From the NCBI RefSeq assembly GCF_000722545.1, contig NZ_JNVM01000002.1, positions 243,477-307,476 of the forward strand: a stretch of 64,000 nucleotides of DNA, written 5' to 3'. Below, one piece after another: positions 31,694 through 40,449 of the stretch; position 1 is the stretch's first letter; every line of letters begins with the position of its first letter. A program made the translations under genes and the position numbers. Source of the stretch: Paenibacillus tyrphae. GTDB taxonomy: Bacteria > Bacillota > Bacilli > Paenibacillales > NBRC-103111. A model generated the notes under the pieces. The model saw nothing but the letters and a program-made list of their open reading frames with translations, did no database searches and had not been told where the DNA came from.

Positions 31694-33096
31694 AATCTAA
31701 AATAGAGGAAAGGATTGTAGGTGGCATTGACCAAATATGCCGTTGACAGAAACAGCAAGACGAAATACACCGCAGGGACGGCGATAACGCCAGTCCTTTG
31801 GAACCTTGCAGTAAGCCAAGCTAGAGCTTTACTCGGAAACGGGGTCGAGCATAAAGCCAATACGATCAACAGGAGAAAATTCGCCGACAAATCGTACCAT
31901 GTGCGTTTGTCCGCGAAGCCGTGCGCCCCGAAGCCAAACATCGTTCCGATATATGCGGTGGCTGACGACAGCTTCTCGAATTCGAAAAATACCCAGCCGA
32001 TCGTTACGATCACCAGTGTATACGCATGCCCGACCATGCGGGGCTTACTTTGCAGCCATCTTAACAGAAACAGCTTTTCGACCGTGACGAAGAACCCGAA
32101 ATATAAGCCCCAGACGACGAAATTCCAGCTCGCCCCGTGCCATAATCCGGTTAAAAACCATACAACCAGCAAATTCCGGAATTGGTTCAGCATGCCCGCC
32201 CGATTGCCACCAAGCGGAATATATACATACTCCCGAAACCAGGAGCCTAACGAAATGTGCCACCTGCGCCAAAACTCCGTGACGCTTCTGGACATATACG
32301 GATAGTTGAAGTTTTCCATAAAATCAAATCCGAACATTTTGCCAAGGCCGCGCGCCATATCCGAATAACCACTGAAATCGAAATAAATTTGAAACGTAAA
32401 AGCGATGATGCCCAGCCAGGCGGAAGCCGCGGTCAGCTCATCCGCGGGCGTCGCTTTCACACTTGCCCACAGCAGCCCGATGTTGTTGGCCAGAAGCACT
32501 TTTTTGGCAAGTCCCCGGACGAACAGCGCCGCTCCTTCGCCGAACCGGTCCAGCGTCACGCTCCGGTCCGCAAGCTGATGCGCAATATCGCCGTACTTGA
32601 CCATCGGACCCGCAACAAGCTGCGGAAACATCGTAATATAGGTGCCGAACGACAGCAGATTGCGCTGCACCGGGATTTTGTCCCGGTACACGTCCACCAC
32701 ATAAGACATGGTCTGAAACGTATAGAACGAGATGCCGACCGGAAGCGGGAGCGCGGCCGCCTGAATCGACAAGCCGAACAGCTGATTGAGATTGTCCACG
32801 AGGAAGCCGTAATATTTGAAGAAGCCGAGAATTCCCAAATTGACGGCGATGGAGCCGACGAATATCGTTCGGGCGACGCCTTTGCGGCTTCTGTACTTAT
32901 CGATCAGCAGCCCGTTCACATAGTCGAATAGCGTAGAAAAGACCATGATAACGATATATACGGGCTCTCCCCAGGCATAAAACACCAGACTGACGAAGAG
33001 CAGAACGGCATTCCGAAGCCCGGCAGGCGACACATAATAAACGAAAAGCGTCAAAGGCAGAAACAAGAACAGAAAGATCAGACTGCTGAATACCAA
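31690..33096 (-). CDS. MBOAT family O-acyltransferase (AlgI-like)
   Basis: A 468-residue membrane enzyme with about ten helices. It shows the MBOAT pattern: FVSLVFYAWGEP near the start, LPVGISFYTFQTMSYVVDVYR near residue 125, YFDFSGYSDMARGLGKMFGF, SLGSWFREYVYIPLGGNRAG, and the catalytic His in LTGLWHGASWNFVVWG near 320. It passes acyl (probably acetyl) groups across the membrane to an extracellular polymer via the DHHW or SGNH partner. It lies 28 bases after the SGNH lipoprotein gene and overlaps the DHHW gene. Confidence 0.95.
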   Translation of the reverse strand: MVFSSLIFLFLFLPLTLFVYYVSPAGLRNAVLLFVSLVFYAWGEPVYIVIMVFSTLFDYVNGLLIDKYRSRKGVARTIFVGSIAVNLGILGFFKYYGFLVDNLNQLFGLSIQAAALPLPVGISFYTFQTMSYVVDVYRDKIPVQRNLLSFGTYITMFPQLVAGPMVKYGDIAHQLADRSVTLDRFGEGAALFVRGLAKKVLLANNIGLLWASVKATPADELTAASAWLGIIAFTFQIYFDFSGYSDMARGLGKMFGFDFMENFNYPYMSRSVTEFWRRWHISLGSWFREYVYIPLGGNRAGMLNQFRNLLVVWFLTGLWHGASWNFVVWGLYFGFFVTVEKLFLLRWLQSKPRMVGHAYTLVIVTIGWVFFEFEKLSSATAYIGTMFGFGAHGFADKRTWYDLSANFLLLIVLALCSTPFPSKALAWLTARFQRTGVIAVPAVYFVLLFLSTAYLVNATYNPFLYFRF

Positions 33097-33123
33097 TGCC
33101 CGTTCACTCCTTGCCGAAAGCTC

Positions 33124-33792
33124 CTATTTCACTTGATCCTGCAAAAGCTTCAGCAGCTGCGCATAATATTCGGCCTTCATATGGATGCCGTCCGTATCGT
33201 GAAGGTCCGGATGAGCCGTAAAAATCGGGGATACATCGGTATAATCCACCTTTTCCTTGGCAGCAAGCTCCTTCAGGCCTTGATTATAATCCGCAATGTT
33301 TTGATAACGGGACTCGCTCTTCTCCGCTTCCGCCGTCACCGGAGTGACCGACATGATCGTAATTTTGGCTTTCGGCAGCTTTTCCTTGATTTTACCGATC
33401 AGCTGCGCGTAGTTTGTCAGCGAAAATTGCTTGGGATTGTCCGTAGGCCACAAGAGGTCGTCCGATCCTAATTGGATGAAAACATGCTTCGGGTTTCGTC
33501 CGGCCAAGTCGTCTACATCCTCCAAGGCGAACATCGCGGTCGCCCCCGCTTTGCCCATCACGTTTTTATCATCCAGCACTCCATGGAACGATAGCCCTTC
33601 CGTAATTGAATCCCCGAGAAAGACGCTTGAGCTATACATCGATTTATACGAAGAAGCCTCGGCGGTCGCAGCAGCCGCTTCCTTCTCTCGGGTCGCAGCG
33701 GCCAGGCCTTGCTCCCGTTCTTGATTTCCGCAGGCCGCCAACGTTAATGCGATAGCTCCTGCCAGTACGATGGCCGTCATTTTGTTTCCCAT
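33124..33792 (-). CDS. SGNH/GDSL hydrolase lipoprotein
   Basis: About 222 residues from ATG 33792. A lipoprotein signal ends at LTLAAC. The mature domain is a SGNH hydrolase: block I FLGDSITEG (catalytic Ser near residue 66), block II with the oxyanion Gly, block III LGSDDLLWP (Asp in place of the usual Asn in GxND), and block V DTDGIHMK (Asp/His). It is membrane-anchored outside the cell, in an O-acylation operon, so it may move or remove acetyl groups on the polymer made by the MBOAT enzyme. The Asn-to-Asp variation at block III is notable. Confidence 0.9.
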   Translation of the reverse strand: MGNKMTAIVLAGAIALTLAACGNQEREQGLAAATREKEAAAATAEASSYKSMYSSSVFLGDSITEGLSFHGVLDDKNVMGKAGATAMFALEDVDDLAGRNPKHVFIQLGSDDLLWPTDNPKQFSLTNYAQLIGKIKEKLPKAKITIMSVTPVTAEAEKSESRYQNIADYNQGLKELAAKEKVDYTDVSPIFTAHPDLHDTDGIHMKAEYYAQLLKLLQDQVK

Positions 33793-33815
33793 TTCAATTC
33801 CCACTCCTTTGTGAT

Positions 33816-34607
33816 TTACAAGCGATGATCCTTCATGAAATTCAGGTGAAAATGCTTCGTTTCGTCATAGACGGCGAACTTGTAGCCCTTTTGCTTATAA
33901 AAATCGATGATTTCCTGCAGCACTTGCAGCGTTTGCGGTTTTTCGTGCATGAGCACGACTTCCAGATCCGCCTTCGTCTGCTTCTTGATGTTGTCGACGA
34001 TCTCGCTCGGGCGGTCTTTGAGCTTCCAATCGTTCGAATCAATGGTCCAGTCCCACACCTTGACTCCCGCTTGCACAATTTGATCGCGGAGGCGCTTATC
34101 GTTTAATCCCGGCGCCGAACCGTACGGCGGGCGCACCAAATGCGGATTCTCGCCCGTGATCTGGTGGATGAGCGACAACGTTTGCTTCATCTCCGGCACG
34201 AATTGCTTCTCTTCGTACAGCTTCTTATATTGATGCGTCATGCTGTGGCCGCCGACGTAGTGCCCTTCCCGTACGGCACGTCTCACTTGATCCTGCAAAT
34301 TGGCGCGTTTTAAATTGCTCCCCTGCATGTAGAAGGTCGCCTTGATGTTATTCCGCTTCAGGACGTCCAGAAATTCCCCCGTCCACTCGCTCGGGCCGTC
34401 ATCAAACGTTAAGTAGACGACTTTCCCTTTCTGCGAGTCATCGGCAGCCGCTGCTGACGCTCTCGCAGCTACAGGCACTCCGTCGGATTTCGGGACCTCC
34501 TTTTCAGGAAAGACCGGCAACTCCGACAACCCGATGAACAGCAGCCCTGCGGCAGCCAGTATGACGCCCCATCTTCTTGCTCTTTTCCTGCTTCCCACTC
34601 CATCCAT
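33816..34607 (-). CDS. Polysaccharide deacetylase (NodB homology)
   Basis: About 264 residues from ATG 34607 (or GTG 34598, better spaced from AAAGGAG). A membrane anchor (GVILAAAGLLFIGLS) precedes a NodB domain: motif 1 YLTFDDGPSEWT near residue 75, motif 2 HSMTHQYK (zinc His), motif 3 RPPYGSAPGL near 165, and motif 4 VWDWTIDSNDW with VVLMHEK near 230. It removes N-acetyl groups from peptidoglycan or chitin-like polymers on the cell surface. It is first in the acylation operon. Three 11-bp direct repeats just upstream match those before the response-regulator gene. Confidence 0.93.
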   Translation of the reverse strand: MDGVGSRKRARRWGVILAAAGLLFIGLSELPVFPEKEVPKSDGVPVAARASAAAADDSQKGKVVYLTFDDGPSEWTGEFLDVLKRNNIKATFYMQGSNLKRANLQDQVRRAVREGHYVGGHSMTHQYKKLYEEKQFVPEMKQTLSLIHQITGENPHLVRPPYGSAPGLNDKRLRDQIVQAGVKVWDWTIDSNDWKLKDRPSEIVDNIKKQTKADLEVVLMHEKPQTLQVLQEIIDFYKQKGYKFAVYDETKHFHLNFMKDHRL

Positions 34608-34632
34608 CTCCTTTCTCTGTTGATAGATTAAT

Positions 34633-34665
34633 AGAGTAAGATGAAGTGCAGATCGCATTCAGATG
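34633..34665 (-). promoter_or_regulatory. Three 11-bp direct repeats before the deacetylase operon
   Basis: Read on the minus strand, the contiguous 11-mers CATCTGAATGC, GATCTGCACTT and CATCTTACTCT share ATCT at the same place. The same arrangement, with GATCTGCAYT conserved, occurs at 37298-37330 before the response-regulator gene. OmpR-type regulators often bind tandem repeats spaced about one helix turn. Confidence 0.65.
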
Positions 34666-34695
34666 AGTTAAAGAATAGCAAGCGCTGCAAGCACA

Positions 34696-34728
34696 CAAAA
34701 AAAGTGCAGAACCGAAGTTCTACACTTT
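34696..34728 (-). terminator. Terminator of the two-component operon
   Basis: On the minus strand AAAGTGTAGAAC-TTCG-GTTCTGCACTTT is followed by TTTT. The kinase stop codon TAG lies in its 5' arm. It sits just upstream of the deacetylase promoter repeats. Confidence 0.8.
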
Positions 34729-36543
34729 CTTATTCAGACGGAAAAAGAACAGCACGCCGTCCGCCGTATTGGTCACTCCATAAGCTACCCCGTGCAGCTC
34801 CAATATTTTTTTGCAGATCGCAAGCCCCAACCCGGTTCCTCCCGTGGAACGATGACGGGAAGGCTCGCCGCGGTAAAACCGATCCCAGATTTTTTCCAGA
34901 TGCTCGTCCGGGATGGAAGCCCCTTTATTTTCAATACGGATCATCACCGTATCGCGCTCCTCGACGGTCGAAACGTAAATGGATTCTCGTTCCGGCGTAT
35001 ACCGAATGGCGTTGGTTAAGAAATTGACGACCACCTGTTCGATCCGATGCTGATTGGCAACCACGACAGCCGGGGACAGCTGGAGGTGCAGCTGCAATTG
35101 CTTTTGCTCGATTTCGATGGCTAACTTCTCGCATACCTGCCCGATGACAGCATCGATCGCGAACGAATCCATCTTCATCCTATACGTCCCCGACTCGTAT
35201 TTCGCCAGATCGAGCATATCGACGATCAGCAGGTCCATCTTCTTCACTTCGTTCTCCATGGCGGCGAAATAGTGGTCTCTCTTGTGGCTTGCCACCCCGT
35301 CCCTCAGAATCGACAAACAGCTTTGGATCACGCTCAGCGGCGTCTTCAATTCATGCGATACACCGGAAATAAATTCTTTCCTCGTATGCTCCAGCTGCTT
35401 TTCTTTCTCGATATCCTGCTGCAGCTGTTCGATGTAGGAATGCAGCCGGTCGGAAAGCTCGTTAATATTGCGCGACAGGTCCCCGATCTCATCCTTGGTT
35501 GTAATCGGAATTTTTTCAGAAAAGTCCAGGTCCGCAATCTTTCTTGTCGTATGGTTGATGCGCAGTAAAGGACGGGCAATCCCGCGGGAATAATAGAACG
35601 ATGCCAGCAGCACGAGGAGCAGTGTAGCGATAATGATATACACATAGTAATCTTGCATCACCCCCGCGGCCTCATCTACAGGCTGCAGTGACGTCATCGC
35701 GAAAATGTACATGGGATTCCCTGCCGGATCTTCGATACGGTCCACGAATATTTTGTAATTCACATGGTTTTCTTCATAATTCATGATCCGGCTCGCATTC
35801 GAATCACCGTCATAGTCTCCGTACAGAAGATCCGCCTGAAAAGCTTTGACCCGTTCCAGAAACAAATGGTTCGTATAGCGCGAAACGCCCGCCCCTTCCG
35901 GTGTCCGGACTTTCGTAATCGTTCCGGTTACAAGATGGGATGGATATTTTTCGTGATATTGGACCGGATTCTCGAACCGGGGGACGACTTCATACTCCTT
36001 CTTCACCAGTTGCTGATTTTCCAGACGGTTTTCCTCTCTCAGATTGGATGCATTCGATCCCATCCGCTGCGGAAACAACCGATTTTTCACCATGATGCCT
36101 TCCATAGCAATCCGCTGCCCCTCTTTAATAAATGGTTCAAGGAACGGATTGCCTTTACTGAAATCCTCCACATTCATGACACTGTACAGCGGGATGGCCA
36201 TCGTATTATTGGAAAGGGCGTGGGTGTCAGTAGAGCGCTCCAAGCGGAACTCCATGTAAAAATCGTCCGTATATTTCAAATTGCCCATGGCGTCCAATGC
36301 CGTGATCCAGGTGCTATGCTTTTGATAAAAATCTTGCTCAAGCCTGGCCATGGCCTGTGCGTCTCCGGCATTTTTCAGGTAGTCTTGTTTATAAGCTTGA
36401 AGGGCCGTCTTGACCTTCCCTTCTTTTTGATGTACATAAAATTGCTTAAAAAATACGGCTTGTCCGCCAAAAATGATCGTCAGAATAAGCACGCATAAAG
36501 CAGTTGTCAGCAAAAACAGCTTAGATACGATGCCTCTCTTCAT
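34720..36543 (-). CDS. Two-component sensor histidine kinase
   Basis: A 607-residue membrane kinase. TM1 lies at residues ~8-30, followed by a large extracellular sensor domain to ~300, TM2 (YIIIATLLLVLLASFYYS), and HAMP (ARPLLRINHTTRKIADLDF). The HisKA box is FISGVSHELKTPLSVIQ (phospho-His near 395). HATPase blocks are VNFLTNAIRYTPE, RIENKGASIPDEHLEKIWDRFYRGE and GGTGLGLAICKKI. Its start overlaps the response-regulator stop by four bases. The shared repeats suggest it controls the downstream envelope-modification operon. The signal is unknown. Confidence 0.96.
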   Translation of the reverse strand: MKRGIVSKLFLLTTALCVLILTIIFGGQAVFFKQFYVHQKEGKVKTALQAYKQDYLKNAGDAQAMARLEQDFYQKHSTWITALDAMGNLKYTDDFYMEFRLERSTDTHALSNNTMAIPLYSVMNVEDFSKGNPFLEPFIKEGQRIAMEGIMVKNRLFPQRMGSNASNLREENRLENQQLVKKEYEVVPRFENPVQYHEKYPSHLVTGTITKVRTPEGAGVSRYTNHLFLERVKAFQADLLYGDYDGDSNASRIMNYEENHVNYKIFVDRIEDPAGNPMYIFAMTSLQPVDEAAGVMQDYYVYIIIATLLLVLLASFYYSRGIARPLLRINHTTRKIADLDFSEKIPITTKDEIGDLSRNINELSDRLHSYIEQLQQDIEKEKQLEHTRKEFISGVSHELKTPLSVIQSCLSILRDGVASHKRDHYFAAMENEVKKMDLLIVDMLDLAKYESGTYRMKMDSFAIDAVIGQVCEKLAIEIEQKQLQLHLQLSPAVVVANQHRIEQVVVNFLTNAIRYTPERESIYVSTVEERDTVMIRIENKGASIPDEHLEKIWDRFYRGEPSRHRSTGGTGLGLAICKKILELHGVAYGVTNTADGVLFFFRLNKKV

Positions 36544-37217
36544 GCGTGATCCTCGAATTTATAGCCCGAACGGACAACCGTGCCGATGCATTTGGACTTG
36601 TCCCCTAATTTGTGGCGCAGATTGCGGATATGGCTATTCACGGTGCGTTCGTCGCCTACGAAGTCGTATCCCCATATTTTGGTAACGAGCTGTTCTCTTG
36701 TGATGACGATCCCTTTATTTTTCATTAAGTACGTTAATATTTCGAATTCGGTATGCGTCAAATTGCAGTTCGTCCCGTCTACCGTCACGGTGCGGGAGGG
36801 AATACGCACCACAATGCCGCTGCTTTCCAACCTATCGCCCGCAAGCTCGCGAACTCCCCTGCTGTCCAGCAGCCGCTTCGCTCTTGCCAATAAAATGGGA
36901 GGGCTGTACGGTTTAGCCACATAGTCATCCGCGCCGAGTTCAAATCCGAGCAGCGTATCATCCTCGTCCACCCGGACCGTCAGCATAAGAATAGGAACGT
37001 TCGAACTCTTGCGGATGCGCAGGCACACGGACCAGCCGTCCAGCTCCGGCAGCATGATATCCAAAATAATCAAATGCACTTCGCGTTCCTGAAAGAGCGA
37101 CAGCGCCTCTTTCCCGTCCCCCGCTTCCAGCACTTCATATCCTTCGTTGATGAAATAGTCCTTCATAATTTCGCGTAAAATAGGTTCGTCTTCTACAATT
37201 AATATCGTTCTGTGCAT
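36540..37217 (-). CDS. OmpR-family response regulator
   Basis: About 226 residues from ATG 37217 behind GGGAGAG; ATG 37253 behind GGAGGGG is an alternative. Receiver: ILIVEDEP acidic pocket, phospho-Asp in IILDIMLPELDGW (near residue 52), Lys in DDYVAKPYSPP (near 103). The C-terminal winged helix has LTHTEFEILTYLMKNKGIVITREQL, WGYDFVGDERTVNSHIRNLRHKLG and VRSGYKF, typical of OmpR/PhoB regulators. It forms an operon with the downstream kinase. Three 11-bp repeats lie before it and before the deacetylase operon, consistent with autoregulation plus control of that operon. Confidence 0.96.
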   Translation of the reverse strand: MHRTILIVEDEPILREIMKDYFINEGYEVLEAGDGKEALSLFQEREVHLIILDIMLPELDGWSVCLRIRKSSNVPILMLTVRVDEDDTLLGFELGADDYVAKPYSPPILLARAKRLLDSRGVRELAGDRLESSGIVVRIPSRTVTVDGTNCNLTHTEFEILTYLMKNKGIVITREQLVTKIWGYDFVGDERTVNSHIRNLRHKLGDKSKCIGTVVRSGYKFEDHA

Positions 37218-37297
37218 CGATTGCTCTCCCATTGCCGTCGTTGTCCCTATCATTCTATTCCCCTCCAGACCCCGCTTCAAGAAAGAATAATAGGAAA

Positions 37298-37330
37298 AAG
37301 TGAAGATAAAATGCAGATCCAGTGCAGATC
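37298..37330 (-). promoter_or_regulatory. Three 11-bp direct repeats before the response-regulator gene
   Basis: Minus-strand contiguous 11-mers GATCTGCACTG, GATCTGCATTT and TATCTTCACTT. A TATTAT -10-like box follows five bases later. The arrangement matches 34633-34665, suggesting a shared OmpR-type binding site. Confidence 0.65.
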
Positions 37331-37344
37331 GGGTGAAGAAACGC

Positions 37345-38463
37345 TCATTCGAACGAGCCCTGATGAATTTTAACGCTTAAGACAAGGCCGAGCGCAACCA
37401 TATTGGTGAGCAGCGAGCTTCCTCCGTAGCTGATGAACGGCAGAGAGATCCCGGTCAACGGCACCAATCCGATATGCATTCCGATATTCACATAAATCTG
37501 AAAGACGAGCATAGCCGTCATCCCCGCTACGAGGTAGGAGCCTGCTAATTCCTTCGTCTCCAAAATAATGCCGACCATCCGGTATACCAGCAAAAAATAC
37601 AGCATGAGCAAAATCGTCGCGCCCAAAAATCCGTACTTTTCGCCGACAACCGCAAAGATCGAATCCGAGTAGGCATAAGGGACAAACCCTTGCTGCTGGT
37701 ACAGACCGTTATTTCCATGCAGTTGGCCCGAACCGATGGCGATCCGCGCTTGTTCGTAATGCCACGACTTCTGGGGATCGCTTGCTGGGTCCAGGAACGT
37801 CTGGATTCTCGCCATCTGATGCGGCTTGATGATCTTCGACAGCAGTTCATGGTCGGCATAATACAGCCACAGCACTGACCCTACCGCAATCCCGGCAGCG
37901 CCAACGGCGGTCAGCATATACGACAATCGGATGTTGCCCGTCCACAGCATCCCGAAGAAGATCCCGACAAATACGAGAGCCGTCCCCAAATCGGGCTGCT
38001 TCAAAATAAATAGGATAGGCAAGGCAAAAACGGCACAGACGGGAAGAAGATCCTGAACAAAACGCAGCTTCTCTCCCTCCCGCTTTTGTAGCAAATGCGC
38101 AGCAAGCAGAATCGTGAACAGTTTCACCGGTTCGGAGGGTTGAATTTCCACGGAGCCGATGCTTAACCACCGGGCCGCGCCGTTCACGACCTGCCCCTTC
38201 CAATGGACGTAGGCCAGCATTCCGATGCCGAAGGCGTACAAATAATATGCCAGCTTGCCTGTGAGCAATCGGTAATTGAGTACCGTGACTAACAGCATCG
38301 GAATGCAAAAGACGCCGAAATACATCATGCTGCTGATTTGCAGTCCATCCAGTTTAGTCCCCGCGGTGGCCCGGTAAACCGCCACTGTGCCGGCGGCCAT
38401 CAAGCACAGCATAAGCACAACGATGCCGCGGTCTATTTTTTTCAGCTTATCTAAAAATATCAT
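37345..38463 (-). CDS. RodA/FtsW-family SEDS protein
   Basis: About 373 residues from ATG 38463 behind GAGGT; the upstream frame extension has no ribosome site. About ten transmembrane helices carry SEDS motifs: NGAARWLSIGSVEIQPSEPVK near residue 105, QPDLGTALVF, the extracellular loop with AIGSGQLHGNNGLYQQQGFVPYAYSDSIFAVVGEKYGF, and GMHIGLVPLTGISLPFISYGGSSLL near the end. SEDS proteins polymerise peptidoglycan glycan strands with a class B PBP. RodA-like features fit elongation or spore cortex work. No PBP partner is adjacent. It precedes the two-component operon on the same strand. Confidence 0.93.
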   Translation of the reverse strand: MIFLDKLKKIDRGIVVLMLCLMAAGTVAVYRATAGTKLDGLQISSMMYFGVFCIPMLLVTVLNYRLLTGKLAYYLYAFGIGMLAYVHWKGQVVNGAARWLSIGSVEIQPSEPVKLFTILLAAHLLQKREGEKLRFVQDLLPVCAVFALPILFILKQPDLGTALVFVGIFFGMLWTGNIRLSYMLTAVGAAGIAVGSVLWLYYADHELLSKIIKPHQMARIQTFLDPASDPQKSWHYEQARIAIGSGQLHGNNGLYQQQGFVPYAYSDSIFAVVGEKYGFLGATILLMLYFLLVYRMVGIILETKELAGSYLVAGMTAMLVFQIYVNIGMHIGLVPLTGISLPFISYGGSSLLTNMVALGLVLSVKIHQGSFE

Positions 38464-38612
38464 ACGGATACCTCGACCTTCGATTCTTGGGATTTGCACA
38501 ATCATTCCGCCATAAAACCCTGCACTATAAAGACGATCACCATGGCAAAAAGTAGCAAGGTGCATTCCCAAGCCTTCAGAATAGCCCGGGGAGAATCGAA
38601 GCCGTCACGCGC

Positions 38613-38993
38613 TTAAGCCTTGCCGAGTAAAAAACTGACGATCAGAATGAGAAAAACAAGCAGGCTGATGCCCGCGTATAAATAATCTTTTTCCTTCAAG
38701 AAGACGAGGATCGAAACCCCTACGCGAAATACCGGCGTCAGGATTAACATTAGTAGCCCCGTCAAAATCACGGCGTATGGTTTAAGCTGCAGCAGGCCTT
38801 GCCCGATTTCCGGCAGACGGGCCGGAAATGTCCGCCCCGGATATCCGCTGTCTCCCAGAATCAGGAAGAGTGCCAGCCCCAATAAAATGACGGCCGCGCT
38901 GAGAAGCACTCCCGCCCGCAAATATTGGCTGATCCTAAGCTCAACGACAGCGATCGAACGGCCGCTCTCTTTACGCCCATCCCCTTGGCTCAT
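38613..38993 (-). CDS. DUF1634 membrane protein
   Basis: About 126 residues from ATG 38993, overlapping the TauE-like gene stop by four bases. Three transmembrane helices (GVLLSAAVILLGLALFLILG; LQLKPYAVILTGLLMLILTPVFRVGVSILVF; AGISLLVFLILIVSFLLG) match the DUF1634 pattern. DUF1634 genes regularly follow TauE/SafE exporter genes and probably form a complex or modulate them. No catalytic residues are apparent. Confidence 0.9.
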   Translation of the reverse strand: MSQGDGRKESGRSIAVVELRISQYLRAGVLLSAAVILLGLALFLILGDSGYPGRTFPARLPEIGQGLLQLKPYAVILTGLLMLILTPVFRVGVSILVFLKEKDYLYAGISLLVFLILIVSFLLGKA

Positions 38994-39820
38994 ACGATAA
39001 CCCCCGTTCCTTGCAGGATCATTTGTACGGCAACGTACGTCAGCACGGGAATGAACCATTTGCGAATCGTCGTGCTTTTCATCCGCTGCATGATTCTGGC
39101 CCCGGCCGTCGCTCCGATCAATACGCCCAAAGCGACGGGAGCGGCTATCCCCGGATCGATGTCCCCCCTGAACAAATACACGCCCGCGCTGGCCGCCCCG
39201 GTCACGCCCATCATAAAATTGCTCGTCGCGCTGGATACCTTGAGCGGAAGCTTCATAAACACGTCCATCGCCATCACCTTGAAGCTGCCGCTGCCGATCC
39301 CAAGCAAGCCGGATACGACGCCGGCGCCGTACATGACTCCGAAGCCGCCGTACACATTGTCGACGTGATAGGAGACGTTTTCGTTCAACGCCTTGTCATA
39401 GTACGTGCCTTGCAATTTGAGCTTCCGGGCTACCGGATGCAGCGGGACGTCTTGGGGCAGCTCGCTCTTCCCTTTCTTCAGCATCGCCAATGCGGAATAC
39501 AGCAGCAGCAGCCCGAAAATGACATACAGGATCGCAGGTGACATCAGGCCGCCCAGGAAAGCTCCCGTAATCGCCCCGATCGTCGTCGCGATCTCCAAAA
39601 ACATGCCGACTCTGACATTGGTGATCCGGTCTTTGATGTAAGCAATCGCCGCTCCGCTCGAAGTCGCGATAACGGATATGATGCTTGCACCGATGGCAAG
39701 CCGGATGTCTACGCCGAACAGAAGCGTCAGCGCCGGCGTCACGACGATGCCTCCTCCAAGCCCGAGGACGGAACCGACAATGCCCGCCAAGATGGAAATC
39801 AATAAAATTTCCGCTGCCAT
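38990..39820 (-). CDS. TauE/SafE family anion exporter
   Basis: About 277 residues from ATG 39820. Eight or so helices in two related halves, each with a glycine-rich motif: GIVGSVLGLGGGIVVTPALTLLFG near residue 15 and GVVSGLLGIGSGSFKVMAMDVFMKLPLKVSSATSNFMMGVTG near 170. Family members move sulfite, sulfoacetate or related small anions. The partner DUF1634 protein is encoded immediately downstream, and a divergent Lrp/AsnC regulator upstream is the likely controller. The substrate cannot be read. Confidence 0.92.
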   Translation of the reverse strand: MAAEILLISILAGIVGSVLGLGGGIVVTPALTLLFGVDIRLAIGASIISVIATSSGAAIAYIKDRITNVRVGMFLEIATTIGAITGAFLGGLMSPAILYVIFGLLLLYSALAMLKKGKSELPQDVPLHPVARKLKLQGTYYDKALNENVSYHVDNVYGGFGVMYGAGVVSGLLGIGSGSFKVMAMDVFMKLPLKVSSATSNFMMGVTGAASAGVYLFRGDIDPGIAAPVALGVLIGATAGARIMQRMKSTTIRKWFIPVLTYVAVQMILQGTGVIV

Positions 39821-39861
39821 GATAGTCAAAATCTCCCACTCCCTTCGTGTTACCCGCATAC

Positions 39862-39932
39862 ATATGTATACTACATAATTTACTTTCGATCAATATATGT
39901 ACATGTTAACTTTACATTGTATATGATATAAT
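39862..39932. promoter_or_regulatory. Divergent promoter region of the exporter and Lrp genes
   Basis: Between the divergent genes lie the AT-rich palindromes TACATATGTA (39860s) and ATGTACAT (39897-39904), plus a plus-strand extended -10 TGATATAAT at 39925-39932. Short AT-rich palindromes are typical Lrp/AsnC targets, so control by the divergent Lrp protein is likely. Confidence 0.5.
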
Positions 39933-39964
39933 GAGCATAAAGTTTCCGCGAAAGGTTGAAGCGA

Positions 39965-40420
39965 ATGCAATTTAAACATTTGGACGAGATCGACACGCAG
40001 ATTCTGAAGCATTTATCCGAAAACGGGCGGCTGAGCAACGCAGAATTGGGCCGCCTTGTCAACCTGACCCGCGCGGCCGTCCGCGACCGGATCAATCAAT
40101 TGGTCAGCAACGGCATTATCGACCGGTTCACAATTACCGTGAATCCGCTCAAAGCGGGCAAAATGCTGTCGATGTATTTTGACATCGAAGTCACGTGGGA
40201 AAGCATGCAGCAGGTGATCGGTGAATTGAAGGCAGACGAGGAAATCACGAACGTGTACCAGATGAGCGGCTCGCCTCATTTGCATGTCCACGCTCTGCTG
40301 GACGATCCGGAGCATGCCGAGCAGTACATGAAGAAGCTTCAGTCGATTCGGGGGATCACTTCGGTTCACAGCGAGATTGTCATCGCTCGCCATAAGGAGC
40401 GGGGCGGGTTATTAATTTAA
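39965..40420 (+). CDS. Lrp/AsnC family transcriptional regulator
   Basis: About 151 residues from ATG 39965 behind AAAGG. Residues ~1-55 are the AsnC-type HTH (LDEIDTQILKHLSENGRLSNAELGRLVNLTRAAVRDRINQLVSNGII). Residues ~65-145 are the ligand-binding RAM domain with YFDIEVTWESMQQVI, VYQMSGSPHLHVHALLDD and HSEIVIARHKERG. Divergence from the TauE/DUF1634 pair suggests it senses the transported compound or a related amino acid and controls export. Confidence 0.95.
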   Translation: MQFKHLDEIDTQILKHLSENGRLSNAELGRLVNLTRAAVRDRINQLVSNGIIDRFTITVNPLKAGKMLSMYFDIEVTWESMQQVIGELKADEEITNVYQMSGSPHLHVHALLDDPEHAEQYMKKLQSIRGITSVHSEIVIARHKERGGLLI

Positions 40421-40449
40421 GAGGACGGCGGCTTGGCCTGTCGGGGCGC

